DNA from: Streptomyces sp. SID12501 | GTDB lineage: Bacteria; Actinomycetota; Actinomycetes; Streptomycetales; Streptomycetaceae | DNA: 64,000 bases | NCBI RefSeq assembly: GCF_010550245.1 | Contig: NZ_JAAGLU010000027.1 | Coordinates: forward strand, 1-64,000 | Direction: 5' to 3' | Shown here: positions 7,986-15,707 of the stretch, one piece after another | Position numbering within the stretch: the stretch's first letter is position 1 | Layout: every line of letters begins with the position of its first letter | Made by a program: the position numbers and the translations under genes | The notes under the pieces: generated by a model | Seen by the model: the letters and a program-made list of their open reading frames with translations, nothing else | The model's database searches: none | What the model was told of the DNA's origin: nothing

Positions 7986-8875
7986 CCTCGTACCGTCCCG
8001 TTGTCGGCGCCTGTCGGGGAAGCCGCGGACTCGACCGGGCCCGGTTCGACGAAGCTGTACGGCGGCAGCGGCCCCTCGACCCGTACTTCGAGATACGGAT
8101 GGGCCTTGCGGAGCTGCTCGGTCGCGGTGCGGAACGCCTCCGCCGAGTCACGGGCCACCAGGAACGACACGTCCGCCGGCCGTTCGGTCGACTCGGCGCC
8201 CACGCTCACCGCCACCGCGGACGGCTCCAGCCGCTGCCGCACCTCGACGGCGTCCTCGGCCTCCCGGGCCCGCACCGCGGCCACGACCATCTCACCGAGG
8301 CTCACCCGGTCGTCGTAACTGCCGCCGCCTGCTTGCCTGTTGGCCTCGGCGAGGGCCCGGAGCTCCGGGTTCTCCGCCAGCACGCGGTGCAGGACGACCT
8401 CTTCCTCGTGGCTCACCTCGACCTTGTACTCGACGTTGCCGTCGAGGGCTTCGAGGCGTTCCGCGTAGTGCTCGGCGCGCTCGGCCAGTACGGAGGTGGC
8501 CGCGTCGTCGTCCGGTGCGACACTGCCGAACGGCATGGGCAGCACACACCCGGCCACGCCCGCCTCCTCCAGCACGTGCCGGTGGGCGAGCAGATCCTCG
8601 TGCTGGGGGCGCAGTTCCTCGGGTGCGTCGCTGACGATCGCCGCCAGAGCGCCCTCCGTCAGGACGCGCACGGAACGCGGCGGATCACCGACGCCGCGCA
8701 ACTCCCTTGCGAAAGAACGCAGTTCGGGATGGTCGGCGGCGATGATGCCGTAGACGTACGTACCGATACTCGTGTCGATGCCCATGTCGTCGCCCGCGTT
8801 CGTACCGCTGTTCGCGTTTGCACCCCTGTTCGTGTTCGTGCCGCTGTTCGTGTTCGTGTCGCTGTTCGTACTCAC
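7982..8875 (-). CDS. GvpL/GvpF-family gas vesicle protein
   Basis: The core of this 297-residue protein (from about residue 31, GTYVYGIIAADHPEL) is a full GvpL/GvpF domain, with PFGSVAPDD, VEYKVEVSHEEE and the C-terminal FLVARDSAEAFR pattern. GvpF/L proteins are accessory components of gas-vesicle assembly. The chosen GTG start (GAGGAGCAGGA upstream) gives a 30-residue Asn/Thr/Gly-rich leader; the alternative ATG at 8785 (MGIDTS) gives the usual family start. There is no gvpA or other shell gene in the window, so this is an orphan. It lies 41 bp downstream of ligD in what looks like one long leftward operon. Confidence 0.85.
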   Translation of the reverse strand: MSTNSDTNTNSGTNTNRGANANSGTNAGDDMGIDTSIGTYVYGIIAADHPELRSFARELRGVGDPPRSVRVLTEGALAAIVSDAPEELRPQHEDLLAHRHVLEEAGVAGCVLPMPFGSVAPDDDAATSVLAERAEHYAERLEALDGNVEYKVEVSHEEEVVLHRVLAENPELRALAEANRQAGGGSYDDRVSLGEMVVAAVRAREAEDAVEVRQRLEPSAVAVSVGAESTERPADVSFLVARDSAEAFRTATEQLRKAHPYLEVRVEGPLPPYSFVEPGPVESAASPTGADNGTVRG

Positions 8876-8916
8876 TCCTGCTCCTCTTGAGGTACGTCTG
8901 TTGATGTGGTCCGGCT

Positions 8917-9840
8917 TCAGCCCATCGCGTCGAGCCTTCGGCGCGCCGGCCCCAGCGCCCGCCCACGCCGCATCAGCTCGCCCCACGGGTGGGTGCGTGC
9001 CTGCTCGACCGCGTCCGCGATCGTCCAGCGCCGGGCGGTCAGGCCGGGTGCGTCCAACTGCTCCCAGCTGATGGGGACGGCCACGGGGGCCCCGGGTTCG
9101 GCCCGGACGGAGAACGGCGCCACCGCGGTCTGCGCGTACCCGTTGCGCTGCACGTCGAGGTAGAGCCGGTCGCCGCGCTCCTTCTTGCGGGCGGCGGTGG
9201 TCAGCCGGTCGGGGTGGGCGGCGGCCAGCACCTCGGCGACGCCATGCGCGAACTCCCGTACCTCGTCGAAGCCGTGACGCCCGCTGAGCGGCACGACGAT
9301 GTGCAGCCCGCGCGAGCCGGTGGTCATCGGCGCGGACGGCAGCCGCAGCATGTCGAGCAACTCCCCCAGATACAGGGCCGTTTCGCGTACCTCGGCGAAG
9401 TCGTCCACCGCCGGATCGAGATCGAAGACCATACGGTCCGGGTACTCGACGCGGCCGACGCGCGAGAGCCAGCGGTGCAGGGTGACGGAGGCCTGGTCGG
9501 CGAGGTGGACGAGGGTCGCCGTGTCGTCGCAGACCGGGTGGACGACCGTACCGCCCTCCTTGGACACCTCGACCCTGTTGATCCACTCCGGGGAACTGTC
9601 GGAGATGTTCTTCTGCATGAACCGGGGGCCGTCGATGCCGTCCGGGTGGCGTTCCAGCATCAGCGGGCGTCCGCGCAGGTGGGGCAGCATGAACGGCGCG
9701 ACGGCCACGTAGTAGTCGACGAGGTCGGCCTTCGTGTACTCCTTGACGTCGTCGCCGCCCGGGAACAGCACCTTGTCGGGCCGGTGGACCTCGACGGTCC
9801 GCCGCCCGGCCCGCACCCGCCGTACCGCGCCGTCACTCAC
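8917..9840 (-). CDS. ligD: Stand-alone LigD-type DNA polymerase/primase domain
   Basis: This 307-residue protein is the polymerase domain of bacterial non-homologous end joining. It has the N-terminal HRPDKVLFPG, the catalytic aspartates in MVFDLDPA and the SRGLHIVVPL motif of the archaeo-eukaryotic primase fold. Ligase and nuclease domains are absent, so they would be separate polypeptides, as is usual in streptomycetes. No ku gene is in the window. Its start overlaps the transketolase stop by 4 bp (ATGA), so translation is coupled. Confidence 0.88.
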   Translation of the reverse strand: MSDGAVRRVRAGRRTVEVHRPDKVLFPGGDDVKEYTKADLVDYYVAVAPFMLPHLRGRPLMLERHPDGIDGPRFMQKNISDSSPEWINRVEVSKEGGTVVHPVCDDTATLVHLADQASVTLHRWLSRVGRVEYPDRMVFDLDPAVDDFAEVRETALYLGELLDMLRLPSAPMTTGSRGLHIVVPLSGRHGFDEVREFAHGVAEVLAAAHPDRLTTAARKKERGDRLYLDVQRNGYAQTAVAPFSVRAEPGAPVAVPISWEQLDAPGLTARRWTIADAVEQARTHPWGELMRRGRALGPARRRLDAMG

Positions 9841-11708
9841 GGCACGATCACCTCCTCCACGAGCAGCCGGCCCGCCGCCATGATCGCCTCGGCGTCGATG
9901 CCCGCCGCGTGCAGCTGCTCGTCGGGGTTCGCCGAGCCGGGCATCGTACGGACGGCGAGGCGCGCCAGCCGGGGCAGCGGCCGTCCGTCGAGGAAGGCGT
10001 CGAGGACCGCGTCCCCGATGCCGCCCTCCTCCCGGTGGTCCTCGACGGTGAGCAGACAGCCGGTCTCCTCGGCGGCCCGGCGCAGCGTGAGCCGGTCGAC
10101 GGGTTTGACGGAGTACAGGTCGATGACCCGCACCGGGATGCCCTGGGCGTCGAGCGCGTCGGCGGCGGCCAGAGCCTCGTGGACGGTCACGCCCGCCGCG
10201 ACCACCGTCAGCCGGTCCTCGCGCCCGGCGGTGCGCAGCACCTTGCTGCCGCCGACGGGGAACTCCTCGTCAGGCCCGTAGAGCAGCGGTGCCCCGCCGC
10301 GCGAGGTGCGCAGATACCGAATGCCGTCGAGGCCGGCCATCGTGGCGACGAGCCGCGCGGTCTGGTGGGGGTCGCACGGATACAGCACGGTCGAACCGTG
10401 CAGCGCGCGGAACATCGCCAGGTCCTCCAGGCCCATCTGGGAGGGCCCGTCCTGGCCGATCGCGACGCCCGCGTGCGAGCCGACGAGGTTGAGGCCGGCC
10501 CCGCTGACCGCCGCCATGCGCAGGAAGTCGTGCGCGCGGGTCATGAAGGCCGCGAACGTCGACGCGTACGGTATCCAGCCGCGCGCCGCCAACCCCACCG
10601 CGGCGGCGACCATCTGCTGTTCGGCGATGTAGCACTCGAAGAACCGGTCGGGGTATTCCTTGGCGAAGGCCTCGGCACGGGTCGAGTCGCTCACCTCGCC
10701 GTCGAGGGCCACGACATCCGGCCGGGCGTTGCCGAGCGCGGCGAGCGCCTGCCCGTAGGCGTCCCGGGTGGGGATCTCCTCCCCCACGTCCCAGCGGGGC
10801 AGTTCCAGGTCTCCGGCCCGTACGGCGTGCAGCGCCCGGGCGGCGCGCGGCTCGGGCGGGCGGACGCGGAGGTCGCGGGGGCCGCCGAGTTCGGCGATCG
10901 CTTCGTCGGCGTCGGGCAGGGGTTTGCCGTGCATTCCCTCGCGGTCCTCGACGGCCGCGACACCCTTGCCCTTGAGGGTGCGGGCGAGGACGACGACGGG
11001 CTGTCCGGTCGTCGACTCGGCCTCGCCGTAGGCACGTTCGATGGCCTCGACGTCGTGCCCGTCGATCTGGACGGTGTGCCAGCCGAAGGCCTTGAACCGG
11101 CGGGCGTAGGCGTCGAGATCGTGCCCGTGCCGGGTCGGTCCGCGCTGCCCCAGCCGGTTGACGTCGACGACGACGGTCAGATTGTCGAGATGCTCGTACG
11201 AGGCGTGCTCGGCGGCCTCCCACACCGACCCCTCGGCCAGCTCGCTGTCCCCGCACAGCACCCACACCCGGTACCCGGTGCGGTCGAGCCGCTTCCCGGC
11301 CAGCGCGATACCGACGGCCACGGGAAGTCCCTGGCCGAGTGATCCGGTGGCCGTCTCGACCCACGGCAGCCGCCGGGGCGTCGGATGCCCTTCGAGCCTG
11401 CTGCCCAGCCCACGGTAGGTGAGCAGTTCGGCGTCGTCGATGGCGCCAACTGCCTTGTAGGCGGCGTAGAGCAGCGGCGAGGCATGCCCCTTGGAGAGGA
11501 CGAAGCGGTCGTTGCCGGGGTGGTTCGGACGGTCGAAGTCGTACCGGAAGTGCCGGGCCAGGAGTACGGCCATCAGGTCGGCGGCGGACATGGACGAGGT
11601 CGGATGCCCGGAGCCCGCGGCAGTCGAGGCCCGGACGCTGTCGACGCGCAACTGCTGGCCCAGCTCGGCGAGTTCGGCGGTGTTGCGCAGGGGTCCTGCG
11701 GTGTTCAC
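9837..11708 (-). CDS. tkt: Transketolase
   Basis: The 623-residue protein carries the thiamine diphosphate signatures GSGHPTSSMSAADLMAVLLA near 31-50 and CGDSELAEGSVWEAAEHASY. The Pyr domain follows with CYIAEQQMVAAAVGLAARG, and a C-terminal transketolase domain comes last. It transfers two-carbon ketol units in the pentose phosphate pathway. It starts with GTG in a GTGA overlap with the ndh stop. A second, housekeeping tkt is expected elsewhere; this copy sits in an unusual operon between an NADH dehydrogenase and a repair polymerase. Confidence 0.93.
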   Translation of the reverse strand: MNTAGPLRNTAELAELGQQLRVDSVRASTAAGSGHPTSSMSAADLMAVLLARHFRYDFDRPNHPGNDRFVLSKGHASPLLYAAYKAVGAIDDAELLTYRGLGSRLEGHPTPRRLPWVETATGSLGQGLPVAVGIALAGKRLDRTGYRVWVLCGDSELAEGSVWEAAEHASYEHLDNLTVVVDVNRLGQRGPTRHGHDLDAYARRFKAFGWHTVQIDGHDVEAIERAYGEAESTTGQPVVVLARTLKGKGVAAVEDREGMHGKPLPDADEAIAELGGPRDLRVRPPEPRAARALHAVRAGDLELPRWDVGEEIPTRDAYGQALAALGNARPDVVALDGEVSDSTRAEAFAKEYPDRFFECYIAEQQMVAAAVGLAARGWIPYASTFAAFMTRAHDFLRMAAVSGAGLNLVGSHAGVAIGQDGPSQMGLEDLAMFRALHGSTVLYPCDPHQTARLVATMAGLDGIRYLRTSRGGAPLLYGPDEEFPVGGSKVLRTAGREDRLTVVAAGVTVHEALAAADALDAQGIPVRVIDLYSVKPVDRLTLRRAAEETGCLLTVEDHREEGGIGDAVLDAFLDGRPLPRLARLAVRTMPGSANPDEQLHAAGIDAEAIMAAGRLLVEEVIVP

Positions 11709-13099
11709 GACTCTCCTTCCGATGGGGTGGACGGTTCCGCGGCCTGTCGCGGGGACTGTTTCGGCACCCGTCCCGGGGACTGCCGCTCACCGCCCGGCAC
11801 CCGCGCGAGCTCGGGCGACGACGTGTCCAAGGGGACCGACCAGGAGCGGACAAGCCCCAACTGCACTCCCTGGCGCGGCAGTACGGCGTCCAGCAGCCAG
11901 TCGGCCGCGACCCGCACCCGGTTTCCGGGCATCGCCACGAGGTGGTAGCCCCGGGTGACCGCGCCGGCGAGCGGCCCGGACAGCGAGACGCCGAGCGGGT
12001 TCGCGGCGGCCTTGACCCCGCCCAGGTCCACGACGAACCCCAGGTCACGGTGGCGGTAGGCGCGGCGGGAGCAGACACCGAGCGAGGCGGCGACGTTGCG
12101 GGCCGCGACCCTGCCCTGCCGCCAGGCGTGCTGCGCGGTCATCCCCGTGAACTCACCGGGCTTGTTCAGGTCGGGCACAGCGGCGGCGTCCCCGCACGCG
12201 AACACCTCGGGGTGGCCCGGCACTTGGAGGAACGGGTCGACGATCAGCCGCCCGCGCTCCAGGGGCTGCCCGATGCCCTCGACCAGCGGGTCGGGGCGCA
12301 CGCCGACACACCACACCAGGGTCCGCGACTCGACGAACTCCCCGTCGGACAACAGGACTCCGCCGGGTGTCGCCTCCTTCACGGAGGTTCCCGTGCGGAT
12401 GTCGACACCCCGCTCACGCAGCACCCGGTCGGCGGTGCGCGACAGTTTCTCGTCCAGCTGGGGCAGGACGCGCGGCGCGGTGTCCAGCAGCAGCCAGCGT
12501 GGCCGGATGCCTTCGCGCAAGGGCTGCTGGCGCACCAGCGCGTCGGTGAGCAGCTGCCCCTGCGCGGCGACCTCGGTACCGGTGTAGCCGGCGCCGACCA
12601 CGACGAACGTACAGCGGGCGGCGCAGCTCTTGGGGTCGTCGGCGGCAGCCGCCAGTTCGATCTGCCGGATCACGTGGTCGCGGTGATACAGGGCCTCGGG
12701 CAGACCGCGGAAACCGTGGGCGTTCTCGGCGACGCCGGGCACGGGCAGCAGCTTGTTGACGCTGCCGACGGCGAGGACGAGCCGGTCGTAGCCGAGGGTG
12801 CCGCTCTCGCCCTCGGGGTCCGTGTAGCGGACGGTGCGCGCGTCGAGGTCGATGCCGTCGGCCTCGGCCTCGCCGAGCACCAGGCGCACCTGGGGCAGAG
12901 TGCCGGGGAGGGAGACGGTGATACGGCGCGGTTCCAGGACACCGGCGGCGACCTGGGGCAGCAGCGGCAGGTACAGAAAGTGGTCGGTCGGGTTCAGCAG
13001 GGTGATGTCGGCCTTCTGCCGGGTCAGCCGGGTCAGGGTGCGGGCCGTCTGGTACCCGGCGAAGCCCGCGCCGACGATCAGGATGCGGGGTCGACTCAC
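11705..13099 (-). CDS. ndh: Type II NADH dehydrogenase-like FAD oxidoreductase
   Basis: From the GTG start (GGAGG 7 bp upstream) the product is 464 residues: SRPRILIVGAGFAGYQTART gives the FAD dinucleotide fold, and VVVGAGYTGTEVAAQG near residue 170 the NAD fold. ACGDAAAVPDL supplies the FAD-contacting aspartate. The C-terminal part after about residue 385 is amphipathic (TRGYHLVAMPGNRV) and probably peripheral to the membrane, as in NDH-2. It would pass electrons from NADH to menaquinone without pumping protons. It heads the operon ndh-tkt-ligD-gvpF/L-gvpY. Confidence 0.85.
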   Translation of the reverse strand: MSRPRILIVGAGFAGYQTARTLTRLTRQKADITLLNPTDHFLYLPLLPQVAAGVLEPRRITVSLPGTLPQVRLVLGEAEADGIDLDARTVRYTDPEGESGTLGYDRLVLAVGSVNKLLPVPGVAENAHGFRGLPEALYHRDHVIRQIELAAAADDPKSCAARCTFVVVGAGYTGTEVAAQGQLLTDALVRQQPLREGIRPRWLLLDTAPRVLPQLDEKLSRTADRVLRERGVDIRTGTSVKEATPGGVLLSDGEFVESRTLVWCVGVRPDPLVEGIGQPLERGRLIVDPFLQVPGHPEVFACGDAAAVPDLNKPGEFTGMTAQHAWRQGRVAARNVAASLGVCSRRAYRHRDLGFVVDLGGVKAAANPLGVSLSGPLAGAVTRGYHLVAMPGNRVRVAADWLLDAVLPRQGVQLGLVRSWSVPLDTSSPELARVPGGERQSPGRVPKQSPRQAAEPSTPSEGES

Positions 13100-13325
13100 G
13101 TTTTCGCCTCCGACGAGATCGCGCGTGCAGAACCTTCGGTCAGCCGTACGGACGCCGTCGTGGACGACGTACGGAGCTATCCGCGTCCCCCTGGTCAGGG
13201 CGCCCAAACGTCCGTCGGGGCCTGGTTCGACCATCCGCGGTCCTACATCCCGCGCCGGTTTCCCGGCCGCCCGCCGGGTACTCGGAGCACACCCCGACCC
13301 GCCCTTTTCCCGGAGGTGCTTCTTC

Positions 13326-13745
13326 ATGCCCGAGTACGGCTAATTCCTCGCGTGCGAGGAATTCGGCCCGGCGGAGCTCGTCGAGCAGGCGGGGCAGGCC
13401 GAACAGGCCGGGTTTTAGGCGCTGTGGATCTCGGACCACTACCACCCGTGGAACGACGCCCAGGGCCAGAGCCCCTTCGTGTGGTCCGTGATCGGCGCAC
13501 TGTCGCAGGCGGTGCCGCTGCCCGTCCAGGCGGCCGTGACGTGCCCGACCGTGCGGATGCATCCGGCGGTGGTCGCGCAGGCCGCGGCGACGAGCGCGGT
13601 GATGACGGACGGCCGGTTCCGGCTCGGCGTCGGCACCGGCGAGGCGCTGAACGAGCACACCCTCGGCGACCGGTGGCCGCCCGCGCACACCCGCCTGGAG
13701 ATGCTGGAGGAGGCGATCCAGGTGATGCGCCGGTACGTGTTCCCG
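13326..13745 (+). pseudogene. Broken F420-dependent LLM-class oxidoreductase
   Basis: The frame begins MPEYG with an intact ribosome-binding site (GGAGGTG), then hits TAA at 13341 and TAG at 13416. Between and after them the reading continues cleanly: FLACEEFGPAELVEQAGQAE, AGF, then ALWISDHYHPWNDAQGQSPF and VWSVIGALSQAV, and later FRLGVGTGEALNEH. This is the N-terminal third of the TIGR03557-type, glucose-6-phosphate-dehydrogenase-like F420 enzymes. Homology fades after EMLEEAIQVMRRY near 13735, so the 3' two thirds are gone. Both stops are one base away from the expected Tyr and Gln codons. It is a relic unless both stops are suppressed, which is unlikely. Confidence 0.85.
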
Positions 13746-13859
13746 TCCGGTGACAACCAAGCTGGCAGGAGCACCACTTGGGCGGGTCTCGCAGCCCCCC
13801 GGTTGCCGGGAGGGCAGTCGTCAGGCGGACCTGAGCGCCGCCCGACTCACCGGCGGAGT

Positions 13860-14411
13860 TCAGCGCTTCGGCATCTCCGAGGTGATCGCCCACCGTTCGT
13901 GGTCCCGCCAGGCGCCGTCGATGTAGAGGAAGTCCGGCGAGAAGCCCTCCAGCCGGAAGCCGCAACGCCGGGCGAGGGCGATCGAGGCGACGTTGCCGGG
14001 CTGCACGTTGATCTCCAGCCGGTGCAGCCTCAGCGGCGGCCCGAAGGCGTACCGGACGACGAGACCGAGCCCCTCGCTCATCAGCCCCCGCCCGGCCGCG
14101 TGCGCGAACGCCCCGTATCCCAGGGCACCGCACAGAAAGCCGCCCTGGACGATGTTGTTGATGTTGACGAACCCGGCGACGTCGCCCCCGCTGTCCTTTT
14201 CGCACAGGAGGAACCCGGCCTTGGCCGGATCCTCGATCAGTCGCCCGGCGTACGAGGCATAGGCGTCCGGACTCGCCGGCGGAGCCAGCCAGGGGTGATG
14301 CAGGGCCTTGCTCTCCCGCACCCGGTCGATGAACTCGGCACCGTCCTCGTAGGTGAACGGACGTATGCCCACGCGGGGCCCTTCGGCAAGATATCCACGG
14401 AGCTCAGACAC
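13860..14411 (-). CDS. GNAT-family N-acetyltransferase (RimJ/RimL-like)
   Basis: The 183-residue protein shows the RimJ/RimL branch of the GNAT fold: IRPFTYEDGAEFIDRVRESK at the start, GALGYGAFAHAAGRGLMSEG as the acetyl-CoA pyrophosphate loop, and LHRLEINVQPGNVASIALAR followed by RCGFRLEG. These enzymes acetylate N-terminal amino groups or small molecules such as amino sugars. The substrate is unknown. It is a single gene, 27 bp downstream of the LapA-type gene on the same strand. Confidence 0.88.
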   Translation of the reverse strand: MSELRGYLAEGPRVGIRPFTYEDGAEFIDRVRESKALHHPWLAPPASPDAYASYAGRLIEDPAKAGFLLCEKDSGGDVAGFVNINNIVQGGFLCGALGYGAFAHAAGRGLMSEGLGLVVRYAFGPPLRLHRLEINVQPGNVASIALARRCGFRLEGFSPDFLYIDGAWRDHERWAITSEMPKR

Positions 14412-14437
14412 TCAGCCACCCTACGCGCGACCCTCGT

Positions 14438-14692
14438 TCACCTCCGGCGGCGTATGAAATAGGCCCCGCAGAGCGCGCCGATGACCGCCGTGCCGAGCAG
14501 TGCCATCCACAGCGGCATGGTCACTTCGGGGATCAGCAGCCGGATCCTGGTGGCGCGGGTGTTCTCGAAGATGAAGATCAGGGCGAGGAGGGCGAGCGCC
14601 CCGACGGCGACCCGGGCGGGCGTCAGCAGCCCCCGGGCACCTCCGGTCCCGCCGGCGGCGTCGCCACGGCTCTCGGAGGTCTTCGGGCTCAT
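14438..14692 (-). CDS. LapA-like small membrane protein
   Basis: From the ATG at 14692 the product has 84 residues (MSPKTSESRGD...). A Gly/Ala-rich cytosolic stretch is followed by two membrane helices, VAVGALALLALIFIFENT and TMPLWMALLGTAVIGALCGA, and the basic end YFIRRRR. The FIFENT...VP/TMPLW pattern is the LapA (lipopolysaccharide assembly A, DUF1049) signature that is widespread in actinobacteria, where its role is unclear. The frame is open further upstream; the chosen start avoids an unlikely Arg/Ser leader. Confidence 0.78.
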   Translation of the reverse strand: MSPKTSESRGDAAGGTGGARGLLTPARVAVGALALLALIFIFENTRATRIRLLIPEVTMPLWMALLGTAVIGALCGAYFIRRRR

Positions 14693-14780
14693 GAGGCCAG
14701 CATGAGCCGAGCCACGACTTCCCGCGCGCCCGGAGGTACGCCGGACGGGTGATCGCACCGAGAGCCGACCCGCACCGCCC

Positions 14781-15707
14781 TCACCGCAGCGCGGGTTCCT
14801 CCAGCGTCAGTGTGCCCGCGTCGGCGTCCAGTTCGGCGGCCACTCCGAACGGGATCGTCAGCGCCCCGTCGCAGTGCCCGAACCCGAACCCCTCCACCAC
14901 CGGCACCCCGAGCCCGCCGAGCCGGTCGGCGAACACAGCGCGCAGCCCCTCGTACGGACCGCACCGCTCCCATGAGCCGAGCGCGATCCCGGCGACGCCG
15001 TCGAGCCAGCCGGTACGCAGCAGCTGGGTGAGGTCCCGGTCGATCCGGTACGCGCTCTCCCCCACGTCCTCGATCATGAGCAGTCCGCCGCGCGCACCGG
15101 GCCGGGCGTGCGGGGTGCCCCGTTCGGTGGCGAGTATGGCCAGACAGCCGCCGAGGGCGACACCCCGGGCCCGCCCGGGTACCAGCGCCGAACCGGCTGC
15201 GGCATGGATGACCCGTACCGACTCCGGATCGAACAGCGTGGCCCGCAGATGCTCCTGCGCCCGTGCGTTCTTGAGGAAGTCGACGGCGGAGACCATCGGT
15301 CCGTGCAGCGTGGCGAGTCCCAGACGGACCGCGAACGCCTCGTGCAGCGCGGTGATGTCGCTGTAGCCGACGAACACCTTGGGACCGGCCGCCCGCAGTT
15401 CGTCCCAGTCGAGCAGGTCGACCATGCGCTGCGCGCCGTAGCCGCCGCGGGCGCACAGCACCGCGTCGACCGTGGGGTCGCACCAGGCGGCCCGGAAGTC
15501 GGCGGCCCGGTCGGCGTCCGTACCCGCGAGGTAGTCGAACTCCCCGTGCCGGTCCAGGACATGGGGCGCGACGACGGGGTCGAGGCCCCAGCCGCGCAGC
15601 AGGTCAAGGCCGGACTGCAGCCGCTCCTCGCGCACGGGCCCACTGGGTGCGACGACGGCCACGCGGGCACCCGGCGCGAGCCTCGACGGCCTTGTCAGGG
15701 GCTTCAC
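14781..15707 (-). CDS. S66-family LD-carboxypeptidase / MccF-like peptidase
   Basis: The 308-residue protein has the S66 nucleophile motif VFVGYSDITALHEAF (serine of GYSD), the oxyanion region LCARGGYGAQRMVD, the catalytic glutamate region LLMIEDVGESAYRID and the histidine in GFGFGHCDGALTIPFG. Members cleave the L,D bond of murein tetrapeptides (LdcA) or peptide-nucleotide amides (MccF). No signal peptide is present, which fits cytosolic recycling of murein peptides or self-immunity. It starts with a GTG overlapping the S9 peptidase stop and ends the dppA-M20-S9-S66 operon. Confidence 0.88.
   Translation of the reverse strand: MKPLTRPSRLAPGARVAVVAPSGPVREERLQSGLDLLRGWGLDPVVAPHVLDRHGEFDYLAGTDADRAADFRAAWCDPTVDAVLCARGGYGAQRMVDLLDWDELRAAGPKVFVGYSDITALHEAFAVRLGLATLHGPMVSAVDFLKNARAQEHLRATLFDPESVRVIHAAAGSALVPGRARGVALGGCLAILATERGTPHARPGARGGLLMIEDVGESAYRIDRDLTQLLRTGWLDGVAGIALGSWERCGPYEGLRAVFADRLGGLGVPVVEGFGFGHCDGALTIPFGVAAELDADAGTLTLEEPALR

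Noticed and set aside
9837..13099. Transketolase-NADH dehydrogenase as a biosynthetic gene cluster
   Set aside because: No scaffold-building or tailoring enzymes adjoin; the order matches a conserved chromosomal neighbourhood.
13326..13745. Possible stop-codon readthrough or selenocysteine/pyrrolysine-type recoding of the F420 enzyme
   Set aside because: The two stops differ (TAA and TAG), neither site suits known recoding, and the 3' two thirds of the gene are missing, so decay explains it better.
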